From Paenibacillus camerounensis (lineage in GTDB: Bacteria > Bacillota > Bacilli > Paenibacillales > Paenibacillaceae), in the NCBI RefSeq assembly GCF_000723885.1, contig NZ_CCDG010000026.1, positions 1 through 64,000 of the forward strand: a stretch of DNA of 64,000 bases, given 5' to 3'. The position numbers were made by a program, and so were the translations under genes. Under the pieces are notes generated by a model, which saw only the letters and a list, made by a program, of their open reading frames with translations, was not told the DNA's origin and ran no database searches. This document shows positions 8,490 to 16,467 of the stretch, in pieces; position 1 is the stretch's first letter, and each line of letters starts with the position of its first letter.

Positions 8490-9314
8490 ATGTACAGGCG
8501 GCTTCTTCCCCTCATCACGGAATCAGACAAGGAGCTTCCCTACTACCTTGTGGATGCGGGCGTTCACTGGGAGCAGGAGCATATTGTCCGTCCGGACGGC
8601 TACTTGTATCAATGGATTCAATGCGTGGAAGGCGAAGGCGAGCTGATCACCGGCGGCAGAACCTTCCGGGTAAAAGAAGGCACCGCGATGCTGCTGCTCA
8701 AGGGGACTCCCCATGAATATTATGCGGTCAGCCCGTCCTGGCGGGTGAACTGGATTGTGTTCGACGGCCATCAGGTGGAGAGCTTTCTGAAGCGGACGGC
8801 GGGGATTACCGCTCCGGGAGTTTACTATATTTCGAAGCCTGAGGTTTTTACGGCCAGAATCCAGAGCATTATGGAGATTCAGCAGTCGGAATATGCCCTG
8901 CGGAGCCTGGAATGGTCCGCACAAATCTATACCCTGCTCATTGAAGTGGTCCAATATGCCTCTGTCCACCCGCACAACAGTCCCTCAAGCCTCAATCTGA
9001 AGCTGAAGCCGCTGTTCGACTATATCGGGCAGAATGCCCACAAACCGCTGACGCTGGAGGAGCTGGCCGGAGTGGCCGGCATTACGCCGCAGCACCTGTG
9101 CACCGTGTTCAAGAAGACGACGAACATCCGGATTGTCCAGTACATCCATTCGGTGCGGATCAAGAACAGCAAGGAGCTGCTGCTGCGCAGTCCCAATATG
9201 CCGGTAAAAGAGGTTGCCCTCCTGTCCGGGTTCGAGGACCCCAACTATTTCTGCACCGTGTTCAAAAAACACGAGCAGCTTAGTCCGAATCAGTTCAGAA
9301 AGCTGTATTACTGA
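8490..9314 (+). CDS. AraC-family transcriptional regulator
   Basis: This 274-residue protein has an N-terminal cupin-type effector domain (about 20-110, with YLYQWIQCVEGEGELITGG and the metal-cupin-like GTPHEYYAV). The C-terminal AraC DNA-binding domain spans about 175-272, with helix-turn-helix segments LEELAGVAGITPQHLCTVFK and VKEVALLSGFEDPNYFCTVF. It is divergent from the GH2 gene with 134 bp between starts, so it probably activates that gene when a galactoside is present. It differs in sequence from the AraC protein at 3710-4591 and is not a recent duplicate. No terminator was seen downstream, where an 11-bp repeat tract begins. Confidence 0.88.
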   Translation: MYRRLLPLITESDKELPYYLVDAGVHWEQEHIVRPDGYLYQWIQCVEGEGELITGGRTFRVKEGTAMLLLKGTPHEYYAVSPSWRVNWIVFDGHQVESFLKRTAGITAPGVYYISKPEVFTARIQSIMEIQQSEYALRSLEWSAQIYTLLIEVVQYASVHPHNSPSSLNLKLKPLFDYIGQNAHKPLTLEELAGVAGITPQHLCTVFKKTTNIRIVQYIHSVRIKNSKELLLRSPNMPVKEVALLSGFEDPNYFCTVFKKHEQLSPNQFRKLYY

Positions 9315-9405
9315 GCTCGTTCGGGGGCGGTCGATGCCGGGCGGATGCAGCTGAGGATGAACGTATTGCAGCCGCAAACGCGGATGCGCCTGCGGCTGCT
9401 GTAAC

Positions 9406-9570
9406 GTTGCGATACTGTTGCCATGCTATTACGATGCTGTTGCCATGCTATTGCAATACTGTTGCCATGCTATTGCGATACTGTTGCCATGCTATTACGA
9501 TGCTGTTGCCATGCTATTGCGATACTGTTACCATGCTATCACGATGCTGTTGGGATGCTACTGCAATGCA
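9406..9570. repeat. 11-bp tandem repeat tract (22-bp higher-order unit), 15 copies
   Basis: Fifteen consecutive 11-mers of the form RTTRCNATRCT run without interruption from 9406. Two variants, GTTGCCATGCT and ATTRCRATRCT, mostly alternate, giving a 22-bp higher-order period with CCATGCTAT at 9421, 9443, 9465, 9487, 9509 and 9531. The last copies are diverged. The tract enters the end of the gene on the minus strand: its TAG stop (9558-9560) and final codons lie in the last repeats. Eleven is not a multiple of three, so the tract is not selected as protein. Confidence 0.92.
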
Positions 9571-11495
9571 GCTGCAGTAGCATTTACCGCGGCGTCAACG
9601 GCCTCCCCCCAGGTCCCCTGCTCTTGGCTGCCGGCAGCGCCGTCCAGCGCAAGCTTCAGGCTGCCGCCGCTGGCTGCAATTTCGCCGATCCGGCTCCACG
9701 GCTGGCCCATATTGTCCCGCAGCAGGCCGGGGCGGAAATCCTTCATGGACACTTCAACCGGCTTCCGCTGGATTTCAATATGCCCGTTGCCTGAGTGCAA
9801 GTCCGTACCGCTGTCTTTCGCCCAGAAGGCGGCGTAACCCAGCATGCTGCTGCTGGCCTGCCCGTATGAAACATCCGGCTTGACCGTGGCGTAGGCCCAG
9901 TTATCCCATTGCCGGCCGACCTTATAGCCCCGGGAAAAGCCTTCCTCGTCCATTATCGGCAGCGGTACAGATGAATCGCCGTCTACATAGACCAGCCGGG
10001 TCTGAAAATCGTACTCCGCATAATGCGTCTCCGTATACACACCATGGTTAGTCCAGCCCAGTACAGGATAGGTAATCCGCTTGTAGACTGCCGCCATATC
10101 CCTCAGGGTAGCCGTCAGGCTGCTGTTCTCACCGGTAAGATACTTACCGTAGGCCGGTGTTGCGAAGGAAATGATAAAAAATGAAACGGCCCACAGCAGC
10201 AGGAAGGTCCCGGCAGGCCAGAACTTTCCGCTAAACGGAGTCCCCGCCTTCTCCGGCGGAGCCACAATCCCTATACCGCAGGTGCTGTCTGTGCAGCCGC
10301 CCTCGCGTTTGCGTCTGGCTGCCACCTTCCCGTAAATACGGGCGGCAATGCCATGAAACGGCGGCAGGCCAAGCAGCAGACCGGCCGGATAAGCCCAGCC
10401 CATCGACCGCAGAACCGCAGCGTAGGTGTCCACACCTTTATGCAGCCTGGTTCCGTTCTCCACCGCATATATATCATGGAGCAGGTCGGCCTCGGGGATG
10501 TCAGCCAGCAGCTTTTCCTCAGCCGCAAAATCCTGCAGCGCTTTCCACTCAATCGCCTTGCGGAAATCCAGTGCCGAGAGGATGCCGACGGTCTGGCGGC
10601 ACAGCGGGCAGAGCCGGTCATAATAGACGGCCAGCTGTTTGTGCTTCGCCGCGATCCACCGGTCATACAGCTTACGGTAGGCACTCTCCGGAATGATTGC
10701 CAGATGAATCGTAATTACCAGCAGGCTCATTACCGGAATCGGGAAGACTACCAGCACTCCGGCATGCAGGAGTATTCCGGCAAGACTCATCCACACCCGG
10801 AGCGGCTTGAACCACACAAGGAAAATATACAGACCTTCATAGAGCAGCAGAGAATAACCGAGGATACGCACCAGCCACTCATGATTGATCAGCCAGGAGA
10901 CATCATAATAAGTGGCAAATGGAAGAGACGCCGGAGCCCATAAGCCCAGTCCCGACAGATACATATCGGAGGAAAGCTTGTAGAGCATCGAATCGAGATA
11001 AAACAGTCCGATCAGCAGAATCAGAAACGCGGTATGGACGAACCGTACCTGCGGACGCGGCAGCTTGCGCACACGGACTCTGGCCTGGCGGCGGCGTTCC
11101 ATTAGACTTTCTATTGACACGCACACTGACACAGGCATGAACATTAGCAGGAATGCTCCTGTCAGAAACAGCGAGTCCACCTGCCAGTTATTCGCTTCAT
11201 TCACCACAACAAAGCCCAGCAGATACACGCTGATTGCATAATTGACAATGGCAGCCGGACGGGTCAGATATCCGATTAACAGCAGCACCAGCGCTATTAT
11301 CCATAACACAAACAATGCGGTCAGGAAGGCCGGTATGGTCGCAGCTAGGCTGTCTTTTTGAAAAATCAGATCTCTGAGCGTCATCATCTGCAGCAATTCA
11401 AGTATCATTACAAGTGAGAAACCGATCCGGAACACCGCCAGCGGAAAGGCCTGCTCCTTCCGGTCATACAGCCTCTCTTTAATCCTCTTCAACAT
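9558..11495 (-). CDS. HTTM-DCC fusion membrane protein (gamma-carboxylase/SdpB-like plus DCC thiol-disulfide domain)
   Basis: This is a 645-residue membrane protein. Residues 1-285 have about eight hydrophobic helices, with the pattern of HTTM proteins, the family that includes vitamin-K-dependent carboxylase-like domains and SdpB. Residues 285-400 match the DCC (DUF393) thiol-disulfide family: YYDRLCPLC with C296 and C299, then LLHDIYAVENGTRLHKGVDTYAAVLR. One more TM segment (about 430-455) and a soluble C-terminal domain of about 190 residues that I do not recognise follow. In other genomes HTTM and DCC proteins are usually separate or adjacent. The function is unknown; redox-linked modification of a lipid or peptide is only a guess. 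The final codons lie in the 11-bp repeat tract, so the C-terminus may have been altered by repeat growth. It is divergent from a methyltransferase-like gene. Confidence 0.75.
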   Translation of the reverse strand: MLKRIKERLYDRKEQAFPLAVFRIGFSLVMILELLQMMTLRDLIFQKDSLAATIPAFLTALFVLWIIALVLLLIGYLTRPAAIVNYAISVYLLGFVVVNEANNWQVDSLFLTGAFLLMFMPVSVCVSIESLMERRRQARVRVRKLPRPQVRFVHTAFLILLIGLFYLDSMLYKLSSDMYLSGLGLWAPASLPFATYYDVSWLINHEWLVRILGYSLLLYEGLYIFLVWFKPLRVWMSLAGILLHAGVLVVFPIPVMSLLVITIHLAIIPESAYRKLYDRWIAAKHKQLAVYYDRLCPLCRQTVGILSALDFRKAIEWKALQDFAAEEKLLADIPEADLLHDIYAVENGTRLHKGVDTYAAVLRSMGWAYPAGLLLGLPPFHGIAARIYGKVAARRKREGGCTDSTCGIGIVAPPEKAGTPFSGKFWPAGTFLLLWAVSFFIISFATPAYGKYLTGENSSLTATLRDMAAVYKRITYPVLGWTNHGVYTETHYAEYDFQTRLVYVDGDSSVPLPIMDEEGFSRGYKVGRQWDNWAYATVKPDVSYGQASSSMLGYAAFWAKDSGTDLHSGNGHIEIQRKPVEVSMKDFRPGLLRDNMGQPWSRIGEIAASGGSLKLALDGAAGSQEQGTWGEAVDAAVNATAAALQ

Positions 11496-11620
11496 CGCAT
11501 AACCCCCTTGCGCCTGTCTTGGTGTTCAATCAATCATCATTAATCATTAACCGATTACCCGCAGGGCAAACAATAGGATGATGCCGCCGTTTCAGCTAAA
11601 AATTAGATACCGGGATTACG

Positions 11621-11648
11621 ATTAATATGTGATATATTACATGTTAAT
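11621..11648. promoter_or_regulatory. 28-bp dyad in a divergent promoter region
   Basis: ATTAATATGT and ACATGTTAAT form an inverted repeat with one mismatch around an 8-bp AT spacer. It lies in the 222-bp gap between the HTTM-DCC gene and the methyltransferase-like gene, a position suited to a shared operator. No regulator gene is adjacent, so the binding protein is unknown. Confidence 0.4.
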
Positions 11649-11717
11649 CAGATTATCAGCGTCTCGGCGGACAATACAAGCTGCCGGACAACGGCGCCAT
11701 TCCAGAAAGGTGACATT

Positions 11718-12599
11718 ATGAACGAGACTACAACCGGTAAGATTAAGGACGATAACTACAGAATATTGACCCTGCTAAGCCGCTTTTTAAATAACAGGCC
11801 TGACTACATCAGCCGGGAAGAGATTGCGGAGATTACCGGGCTTGGCGTATCTGCGGAGTATGCCTTCGGTGTTCTTTTCGCGGCTGCACTGGGTCTGGAT
11901 ATTGTGGATAATGCGGAGGATACAGACTTGTACAACCGCTATTTCAGCAAAATGCTGCACAGGCTCGATGTCCGGGAGTACTACGATAACCCGTATTTCA
12001 AGAACATTCAGATACCCGCGGCCACGATTGGCGGCAGTGAGCTAAAAATGGAGCTGTACAAGCCTTATGAGGCTTTTGTCTGCAATGACATCATCACTGC
12101 CTCAGCAGGACGGATGATCCCGCAGATCGGCTTCTTTGAGACGGAATTCCGCTATCCGGCAGTGCTGGAGAATAACCGGATCTGGATGACGATTACCCCG
12201 AATGAAATCGAGACAATGAAGGAGGCTGTCGCCGGGGCGTCCGGCAATGTGCTGACCTACGGGCTGGGGATGGGCTACTATGCCTATATGGCTTCGGAAA
12301 AAGCTGAGGTTCGCAGCGTTACAATCGTGGACAGCAATGAGGATGTGATCCGGCTGTTCCGCACACATATCCTGCCCCAGTTCGGCAATAAGCACAAGAT
12401 CACAGTCATTCAGGCCGATGCCTTTGAATATGCGGAGCAGCAGATGCCTGGCGGGCAATATGATTTTGTCTTTACCGATCTTTGGCATGATGTCTCGGAC
12501 GGCATGGACATGTATCTGCGGATGAAGGAATATGAGCCATTAAGCCCGAACACACAGTTCATGTATTGGATTGAACAATCTATTTTGTGTTACCTGTAA
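11718..12599 (+). CDS. Class I SAM-dependent methyltransferase-like (spermidine-synthase fold) protein
   Basis: This 293-residue protein has an N-terminal winged-helix-like region (about 15-60, EEIAEITGLGVSAEYAFGVLF) and a linker. A Rossmann domain follows from about 170: motif I is VLTYGLGMGYYAYMAS, then the acidic end of strand 2 in VTIVDSNEDV, and FVFTDLWHDVSDG takes the motif IV place. This order fits SAM-dependent transferases and aminopropyltransferases. The substrate is unknown. A ribosome binding site, AGAAAGGTGA, precedes the ATG. It is transcribed away from the HTTM-DCC gene, and a dyad between them hints at joint control. It is probably complete, and the terminator after it is strong. 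Confidence 0.6.
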   Translation: MNETTTGKIKDDNYRILTLLSRFLNNRPDYISREEIAEITGLGVSAEYAFGVLFAAALGLDIVDNAEDTDLYNRYFSKMLHRLDVREYYDNPYFKNIQIPAATIGGSELKMELYKPYEAFVCNDIITASAGRMIPQIGFFETEFRYPAVLENNRIWMTITPNEIETMKEAVAGASGNVLTYGLGMGYYAYMASEKAEVRSVTIVDSNEDVIRLFRTHILPQFGNKHKITVIQADAFEYAEQQMPGGQYDFVFTDLWHDVSDGMDMYLRMKEYEPLSPNTQFMYWIEQSILCYL

Positions 12600-12616
12600 T
12601 CCCCCCTTTGCATGTA

Positions 12617-12657
12617 AAAAGCGCTGTGAACAGGCAACACCGGCTCACAGCGCTTTT
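12617..12657. terminator. Bidirectional terminator
   Basis: A perfect 13-bp stem, AAAAGCGCTGTGA / TCACAGCGCTTTT, separates the convergent methyltransferase-like gene and the phosphonate-type transporter operon. Confidence 0.9.
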
Positions 12658-12661
12658 ATCG

Positions 12662-13468
12662 TTATCCCTTTACCAGTCTTGCACGGATCTTGTTGGAGAA
12701 GAACTCAATAATGAGGATAAATACAACCAGCCCGATCAGAATCGAGCCGACCTGATCCCACTTGTAGCTCCGCATGGCGAAGATCAGCGGAGCCCCAATG
12801 CCTCCGGCGCTAACCAGTCCCAGTATCGAAGCCTCCCGCATGTTCATATCGAAGCGGTAGATCATAACGGAGAGGAACGTCGAGAGAAGCTGGGGCACAA
12901 TGCCGAACCTGATCTTCTCAAAGGTGCTGCAGCCCACCGAGGTCATCGACTCCAGAACCCGCTTGTCCAGCTCCTCAATCGCATCTACATAGAGCTTAGC
13001 CAGCATCCCTATGGAGGTTATGCCCACCGTCAGCACTCCGGCAAAGGCACCCGGACCGGTTACCCGGATCAGCATCAAGCCGTAGACAAGCGCCGGTACG
13101 GTACGGATGACGATCAGCACCAGTCTCGTAAGCCAGGATACCGGCTTCGGTACGATGTTGGAGGCAGCAAGGAAGGCAAGCGGTACCGCAAGCACTGCGC
13201 CTACTACTGTTCCAAGAAAGGCTATAGCCACTGTCTCAAGCAGCAGATACAGCACACTTTGCTTCGATACATTGAACAGCAGCTCTGTATCCGGATGAGT
13301 AAGCCCGTATATAATATTTTTGGCAATCTTAAGACTGTTCTGCTCAATCTGGTTGAAATTCACTGCCGTGAGCGACCAGATGAACAGCGCACCGACAATG
13401 ACCGCAATGGTGCCCAGATATAATGAACGGCGGGGAGCGGCTCCCAGCTGCTTTTCAATGGTATTCAT
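12662..13468 (-). CDS. phnE: Phosphonate-type ABC transporter permease (second PhnE)
   Basis: This 268-residue inner-membrane permease has about six TM helices and a typical PhnE start (one long N-terminal helix, then FNQIEQNSLKIAKNIIYGL). The EAA-like loop is in LESMTSVGCSTFEKIRFGIVPQ, and AGGIGAPLIF lies near the end. It is the last gene of a phnD-phnC-phnE-phnE operon and starts 17 bp after the first permease gene. The two permeases probably form a heterodimer in the membrane. The substrate class (phosphonate, phosphite or a phosphate ester) cannot be read from the permease. Confidence 0.88.
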   Translation of the reverse strand: MNTIEKQLGAAPRRSLYLGTIAVIVGALFIWSLTAVNFNQIEQNSLKIAKNIIYGLTHPDTELLFNVSKQSVLYLLLETVAIAFLGTVVGAVLAVPLAFLAASNIVPKPVSWLTRLVLIVIRTVPALVYGLMLIRVTGPGAFAGVLTVGITSIGMLAKLYVDAIEELDKRVLESMTSVGCSTFEKIRFGIVPQLLSTFLSVMIYRFDMNMREASILGLVSAGGIGAPLIFAMRSYKWDQVGSILIGLVVFILIIEFFSNKIRARLVKG

Positions 13469-13485
13469 GAATGTAAACGTCTCCC

Positions 13486-14301
13486 TTAAATAAGCTTCTT
13501 GCGGAAATGCTCGCTGACTCTTTCAATCAGATATACCGTTATAATCAGAACGAATATAATCATGCCGACTGCAGGATAATCCCGCCAGCCCAGCCCCTCA
13601 TTAATCAGCAGGCCGATGCCTCCCGCCCCGACATAGCCGAGAATTGCCGCATAACGCACATTACCTTCAAAGCAGTACAGTGAGGTTGAGATATAACCCG
13701 GAAGCACCTGCGGCATAACCGCGAAACGAAAAGCCTCAATTCTGGTCATTCCAAGCGACTCCATCGCTTCAAAGGGACCCATATCCACATTCTCGATCTG
13801 CTCGTACAGCAGCTTGCCGACATAGGAAATCGTAAACAGCGTTATTGCCACTGTTCCGGCCATCGGTCCGAGGCCAAATACGAAGGTGGCTATCAGCGCG
13901 GATACGAGCGTCGGCAGGGTGCGGAGCAGGCTGAGCACCGCTTTGCTGAGCACAATGAGCAGCTTGGACTGGACAATATTAGCGGAAGCTGCAACAGCAA
14001 CCGGAAGTGCCACTACGGCCCCGATAATGGAGCCGAGCAGGGACATCTTGATCGTATCCAGCAGCGGGGACCAGATCCGGGACAGGCTCTGCCAGTCCGG
14101 CGGAATCATGGCAATGATGATTGTAAAAAATTCATGAATCCGTGTAACCAGCAGCCGGAGGCTGAAGCCCGTGAACTGTGCAGAGGCTATCGTGCAGATA
14201 ACCAGCAGCAGGACGACAAGCGGCGTGCGCGACCGTTTCTGCAGCACTATTTTACCGCTGGGAAGCTCGATTTTGCGCGGAGGAAAAAGTTTATCATACA
14301 T
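13486..14301 (-). CDS. phnE: Phosphonate-type ABC transporter permease (first PhnE)
   Basis: This PhnE-family permease is 271 residues from the start chosen here. An ATG 36 bp further upstream is also in frame, but it lacks a ribosome binding site. The ATG at 14301 has GGAGGAG 10 nt before it and overlaps the last 8 bp of phnC, the usual sign of translational coupling. The permease loop is in MESLGMTRIEAFRFAVMPQVLPGYI, followed by YAAILGYVGAGGIGLLI. It pairs with the next gene, a second permease. Confidence 0.88.
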   Translation of the reverse strand: MYDKLFPPRKIELPSGKIVLQKRSRTPLVVLLLVICTIASAQFTGFSLRLLVTRIHEFFTIIIAMIPPDWQSLSRIWSPLLDTIKMSLLGSIIGAVVALPVAVAASANIVQSKLLIVLSKAVLSLLRTLPTLVSALIATFVFGLGPMAGTVAITLFTISYVGKLLYEQIENVDMGPFEAMESLGMTRIEAFRFAVMPQVLPGYISTSLYCFEGNVRYAAILGYVGAGGIGLLINEGLGWRDYPAVGMIIFVLIITVYLIERVSEHFRKKLI

Positions 14302-15076
14302 AGGCCGGCTGCTCCTCCATGGCTGCTTTTTCCGCATCCCATTTCCCGCCGTAAATCTCCTGCAGAATGTCCTGGGTTACCCCGCCGGTTGCCCCGTCGA
14401 ACACAACCTCGCCCTTGCGGATTCCGATAATGCGGTCCGCATATTCAAGCGCGATCTCGACATGGTGGATATTCATAATGACAGAGATGTTCATCTCCTG
14501 GTTGATCTTCTTGAAGTCGTCCATCACGATCCGTGCAGTAACAGGATCAAGGGAAGCAATCGGCTCGTCCGCCAGAATGATATCGGGATTCTGGGCCAGC
14601 GTCCGCGCCAGGGCTACCCGCTGCTGCTGGCCTCCCGACAGCTGGTCCACCCGGACAAAGGCCTTGTCCAGAATGCCGACCTTGTCGAGCGCCTCCAGCG
14701 CCAGAACCTTGTGCTCCTTGCGGAAGATTCCCGTCAGCTTTCTCCACCAGGGCAGCCCCGGCACAAAGGATACCAGCACATTATTGATTACGCTAGTGCG
14801 TGTTACCAGATTAAAGGACTGAAAAATCATCCCGATTCTGCGCCGGAATCTGCGGATATGCCGTCCTCTGAGCTTGGACACGTCTACCTCGTCGACCAGC
14901 AGCTGGCCGCCGGAAATATCATGTATACGGTTAATGCAACGGATCAATGTCGATTTGCCGGCACCGGAGAGGCCGATTACGGCAACGAATTCACCTTGCC
15001 CGATTGTCAAATTGATATTGCTGAGAGCAGTGGTACCGTTATTGTAGGTTTTATTCACATCGATAAACTGAATCAT
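14294..15076 (-). CDS. phnC: Phosphonate-type ABC transporter ATP-binding protein
   Basis: This 260-residue ATPase drives the importer. The Walker A motif is GLSGAGKST, the Q-loop is in FQSFNLV, the ABC signature is LSGGQQQR, Walker B is DIILADEP, and the switch histidine is in NIHHVE. The ATG at 15076 (MIQFIDVNKTY) is preferred over an in-frame ATG 19 codons upstream, because the extra residues would overlap the terminator-like hairpin at 15119-15154 and do not look like the family. AAAAGGA lies 12 nt before the chosen start. Confidence 0.92.
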   Translation of the reverse strand: MIQFIDVNKTYNNGTTALSNINLTIGQGEFVAVIGLSGAGKSTLIRCINRIHDISGGQLLVDEVDVSKLRGRHIRRFRRRIGMIFQSFNLVTRTSVINNVLVSFVPGLPWWRKLTGIFRKEHKVLALEALDKVGILDKAFVRVDQLSGGQQQRVALARTLAQNPDIILADEPIASLDPVTARIVMDDFKKINQEMNISVIMNIHHVEIALEYADRIIGIRKGEVVFDGATGGVTQDILQEIYGGKWDAEKAAMEEQPAYV

Positions 15077-15118
15077 GAGGGCATCCAATCCTTTTGCACA
15101 TATTTTATAAAGTGGAAA

Positions 15119-15154
15119 AAATGAGAGCATCATGAAATCATGATGCTCTCATTT
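15119..15154 (-). terminator. Intrinsic terminator/attenuator between phnD and phnC
   Basis: A perfect 15-bp stem, ATGAGAGCATCATGA / TCATGATGCTCTCAT, has a 2-nt AA loop and, on the minus strand, is followed by six Ts. It lies inside the operon, 28 bp after the phnD stop. Partial termination here would give more binding protein than membrane and ATPase subunits. Confidence 0.85.
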
Positions 15155-15181
15155 CAGGTTTCACGTGTATGGACTTGCTGT

Positions 15182-16273
15182 TTATTTCATGCTGCGGATC
15201 AGTTCCTGCGCCTGGCGTTCACCGTCATAATCGGAAGATTGGGCTACTTTGTAGCCTTCGTGCGAATAGATGGCAATAACTTCTTTACCTTCTGGCGTTT
15301 CGGAAATCTCCATGAAGGATTCCTGCAGCGCCTTCTTCAGCTCGTCCGTCATGATCGGGGAATTTTTGCTTACGCTGACTGTGTCATTGTAGATTGGCTG
15401 CGTTACACCAATTACGTTCGTCTGATCCCAGATCGGGCCTGTACCGCCGTACTCGCTTGTCCATTTCTCTTCGTTATCGCGGCGTGCGTCTGCGAAGGCA
15501 ACCACGATATCAGCCTGTCCTGCGGCAAGACGTGCAAACGAGCTTCCGTAGGAATCCGACTGGGTTACTTTGGCCAGATCGGTCAATCCCTTCTGATATT
15601 TCTCCTGCAGCCACAGTGTCGGGTAGATGTAGCCTGCGGAAGAAGAAGTGGACATTACTGCCCAGGTTGCGCTGTTCAGATCTTCCCATGTCAGCTCTTC
15701 GCCGTTGTTTACTTTAGCTGCAAGCTCCTGGCCTTTAGCGGAAGGTCCGGCAATAAGCAGGGAACGGTAATAGGAAGCCTGTTTGTCGTCAAGTCCGGTA
15801 GTCGGCTTATTGTCATTCCAGTCCTTCGGATTCTCGGAGTCATTGGAAAGTGCCTTGCGTGTTGATGTCAGCAGAACCTCAGCCCCGTCATCATACAGTA
15901 CATACGTACCGCCTGGAATCAGCCCGACATCGGTCGTTCCGGCACTGAGTGCTTCGCCTACTGCTTCGTATGTAGTACCGACATCAATTTGTACATCGCC
16001 TACGGTGAAGCCCTTGGTGCCCAGCTGGGTTTTCAGCAGCTCCTTTAACGGCTCAGTGGCTGTAATGATCTGATCCGGGTCCTTCGACGGTACAAAGCTG
16101 ACCTTGAGCACATCAATTGCGGTGCTTGTCTCCTGTTGTGCTGTCGCTGCCGGTGTTGCATTATTTGCAGCTGCATTCGCAGCTCCGTTGCTGCCTGTGT
16201 TGTTGTTGCCGCAACCTGCCAATAGCCCGATTGCAAGTACTCCTGTGAACAAATGCTGGATTCTTTTTTTCAC
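15182..16273 (-). CDS. phnD: PhnD-type phosphonate/phosphate-ester binding lipoprotein
   Basis: This 363-residue secreted lipoprotein has a signal peptide ending in LLAGC with C21 as the lipid-modified residue, then a flexible N/A/T-rich linker. The binding domain begins at about 58 and carries the PhnD hallmarks VSFVPSKDPDQI, TTDVGLIPGGTYV and ATWAVMSTSSSAGYIYP. It delivers substrate to the two permeases encoded downstream. No C-P lyase genes are in the window, so the ligand may be phosphonate, phosphite or another phosphate compound. It is the first gene of the operon, with a possible PhoP box upstream. Confidence 0.9.
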   Translation of the reverse strand: MKKRIQHLFTGVLAIGLLAGCGNNNTGSNGAANAAANNATPAATAQQETSTAIDVLKVSFVPSKDPDQIITATEPLKELLKTQLGTKGFTVGDVQIDVGTTYEAVGEALSAGTTDVGLIPGGTYVLYDDGAEVLLTSTRKALSNDSENPKDWNDNKPTTGLDDKQASYYRSLLIAGPSAKGQELAAKVNNGEELTWEDLNSATWAVMSTSSSAGYIYPTLWLQEKYQKGLTDLAKVTQSDSYGSSFARLAAGQADIVVAFADARRDNEEKWTSEYGGTGPIWDQTNVIGVTQPIYNDTVSVSKNSPIMTDELKKALQESFMEISETPEGKEVIAIYSHEGYKVAQSSDYDGERQAQELIRSMK

Positions 16274-16312
16274 TTAAAGACCCTCCACTTTTTTGTCTTT
16301 TACAAGACTGGA

Positions 16313-16352
16313 ATTTTACTGGTGCTTAATCACTATATAATTCATTTGTTAA
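16313..16352 (-). promoter_or_regulatory. Possible PhoP box and promoter for the phnDCEE operon
   Basis: Read on the minus strand, TTAACA, TTATAT and TTAAGC follow one another at 12- and 11-bp steps (16347-16352, 16335-16340, 16324-16329), close to the tandem TTAACA-like repeats spaced about 11 bp that PhoP binds in Bacillus. A -10-like TAAAAT follows at 16313-16318, with TTATAT 16 bp upstream of it. The region is AT-rich, so chance matches are possible. Confidence 0.4.
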
Positions 16353-16467
16353 CTATCTGGCGTGAATTTGTAATCACTATGATAAAACTTCCAGAGTCTG
16401 TTGATTCGCCAAATAGTGTGATAGAATAAGCAAAGTTTTCTAGATTAGCCTGCAAAGGAGAGACAAC

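Noticed and set aside
9406-9570. CRISPR array
   Set aside because: Units are 11 bp and continuous with no spacers, and no cas genes are in the window. The 51-bp arrays were rejected for the same reasons.
9418-9837. Two overlapping frames of 139 and 123 codons on the plus strand
   Set aside because: They are produced by the 11-bp repeat tract and continue antisense to the end of the HTTM-DCC gene. No ribosome binding site or family was seen.
14302-14337. Upstream ATG for the first PhnE
   Set aside because: No ribosome binding site is present, whereas the ATG at 14301 has GGAGGAG and the usual 8-bp overlap with phnC.
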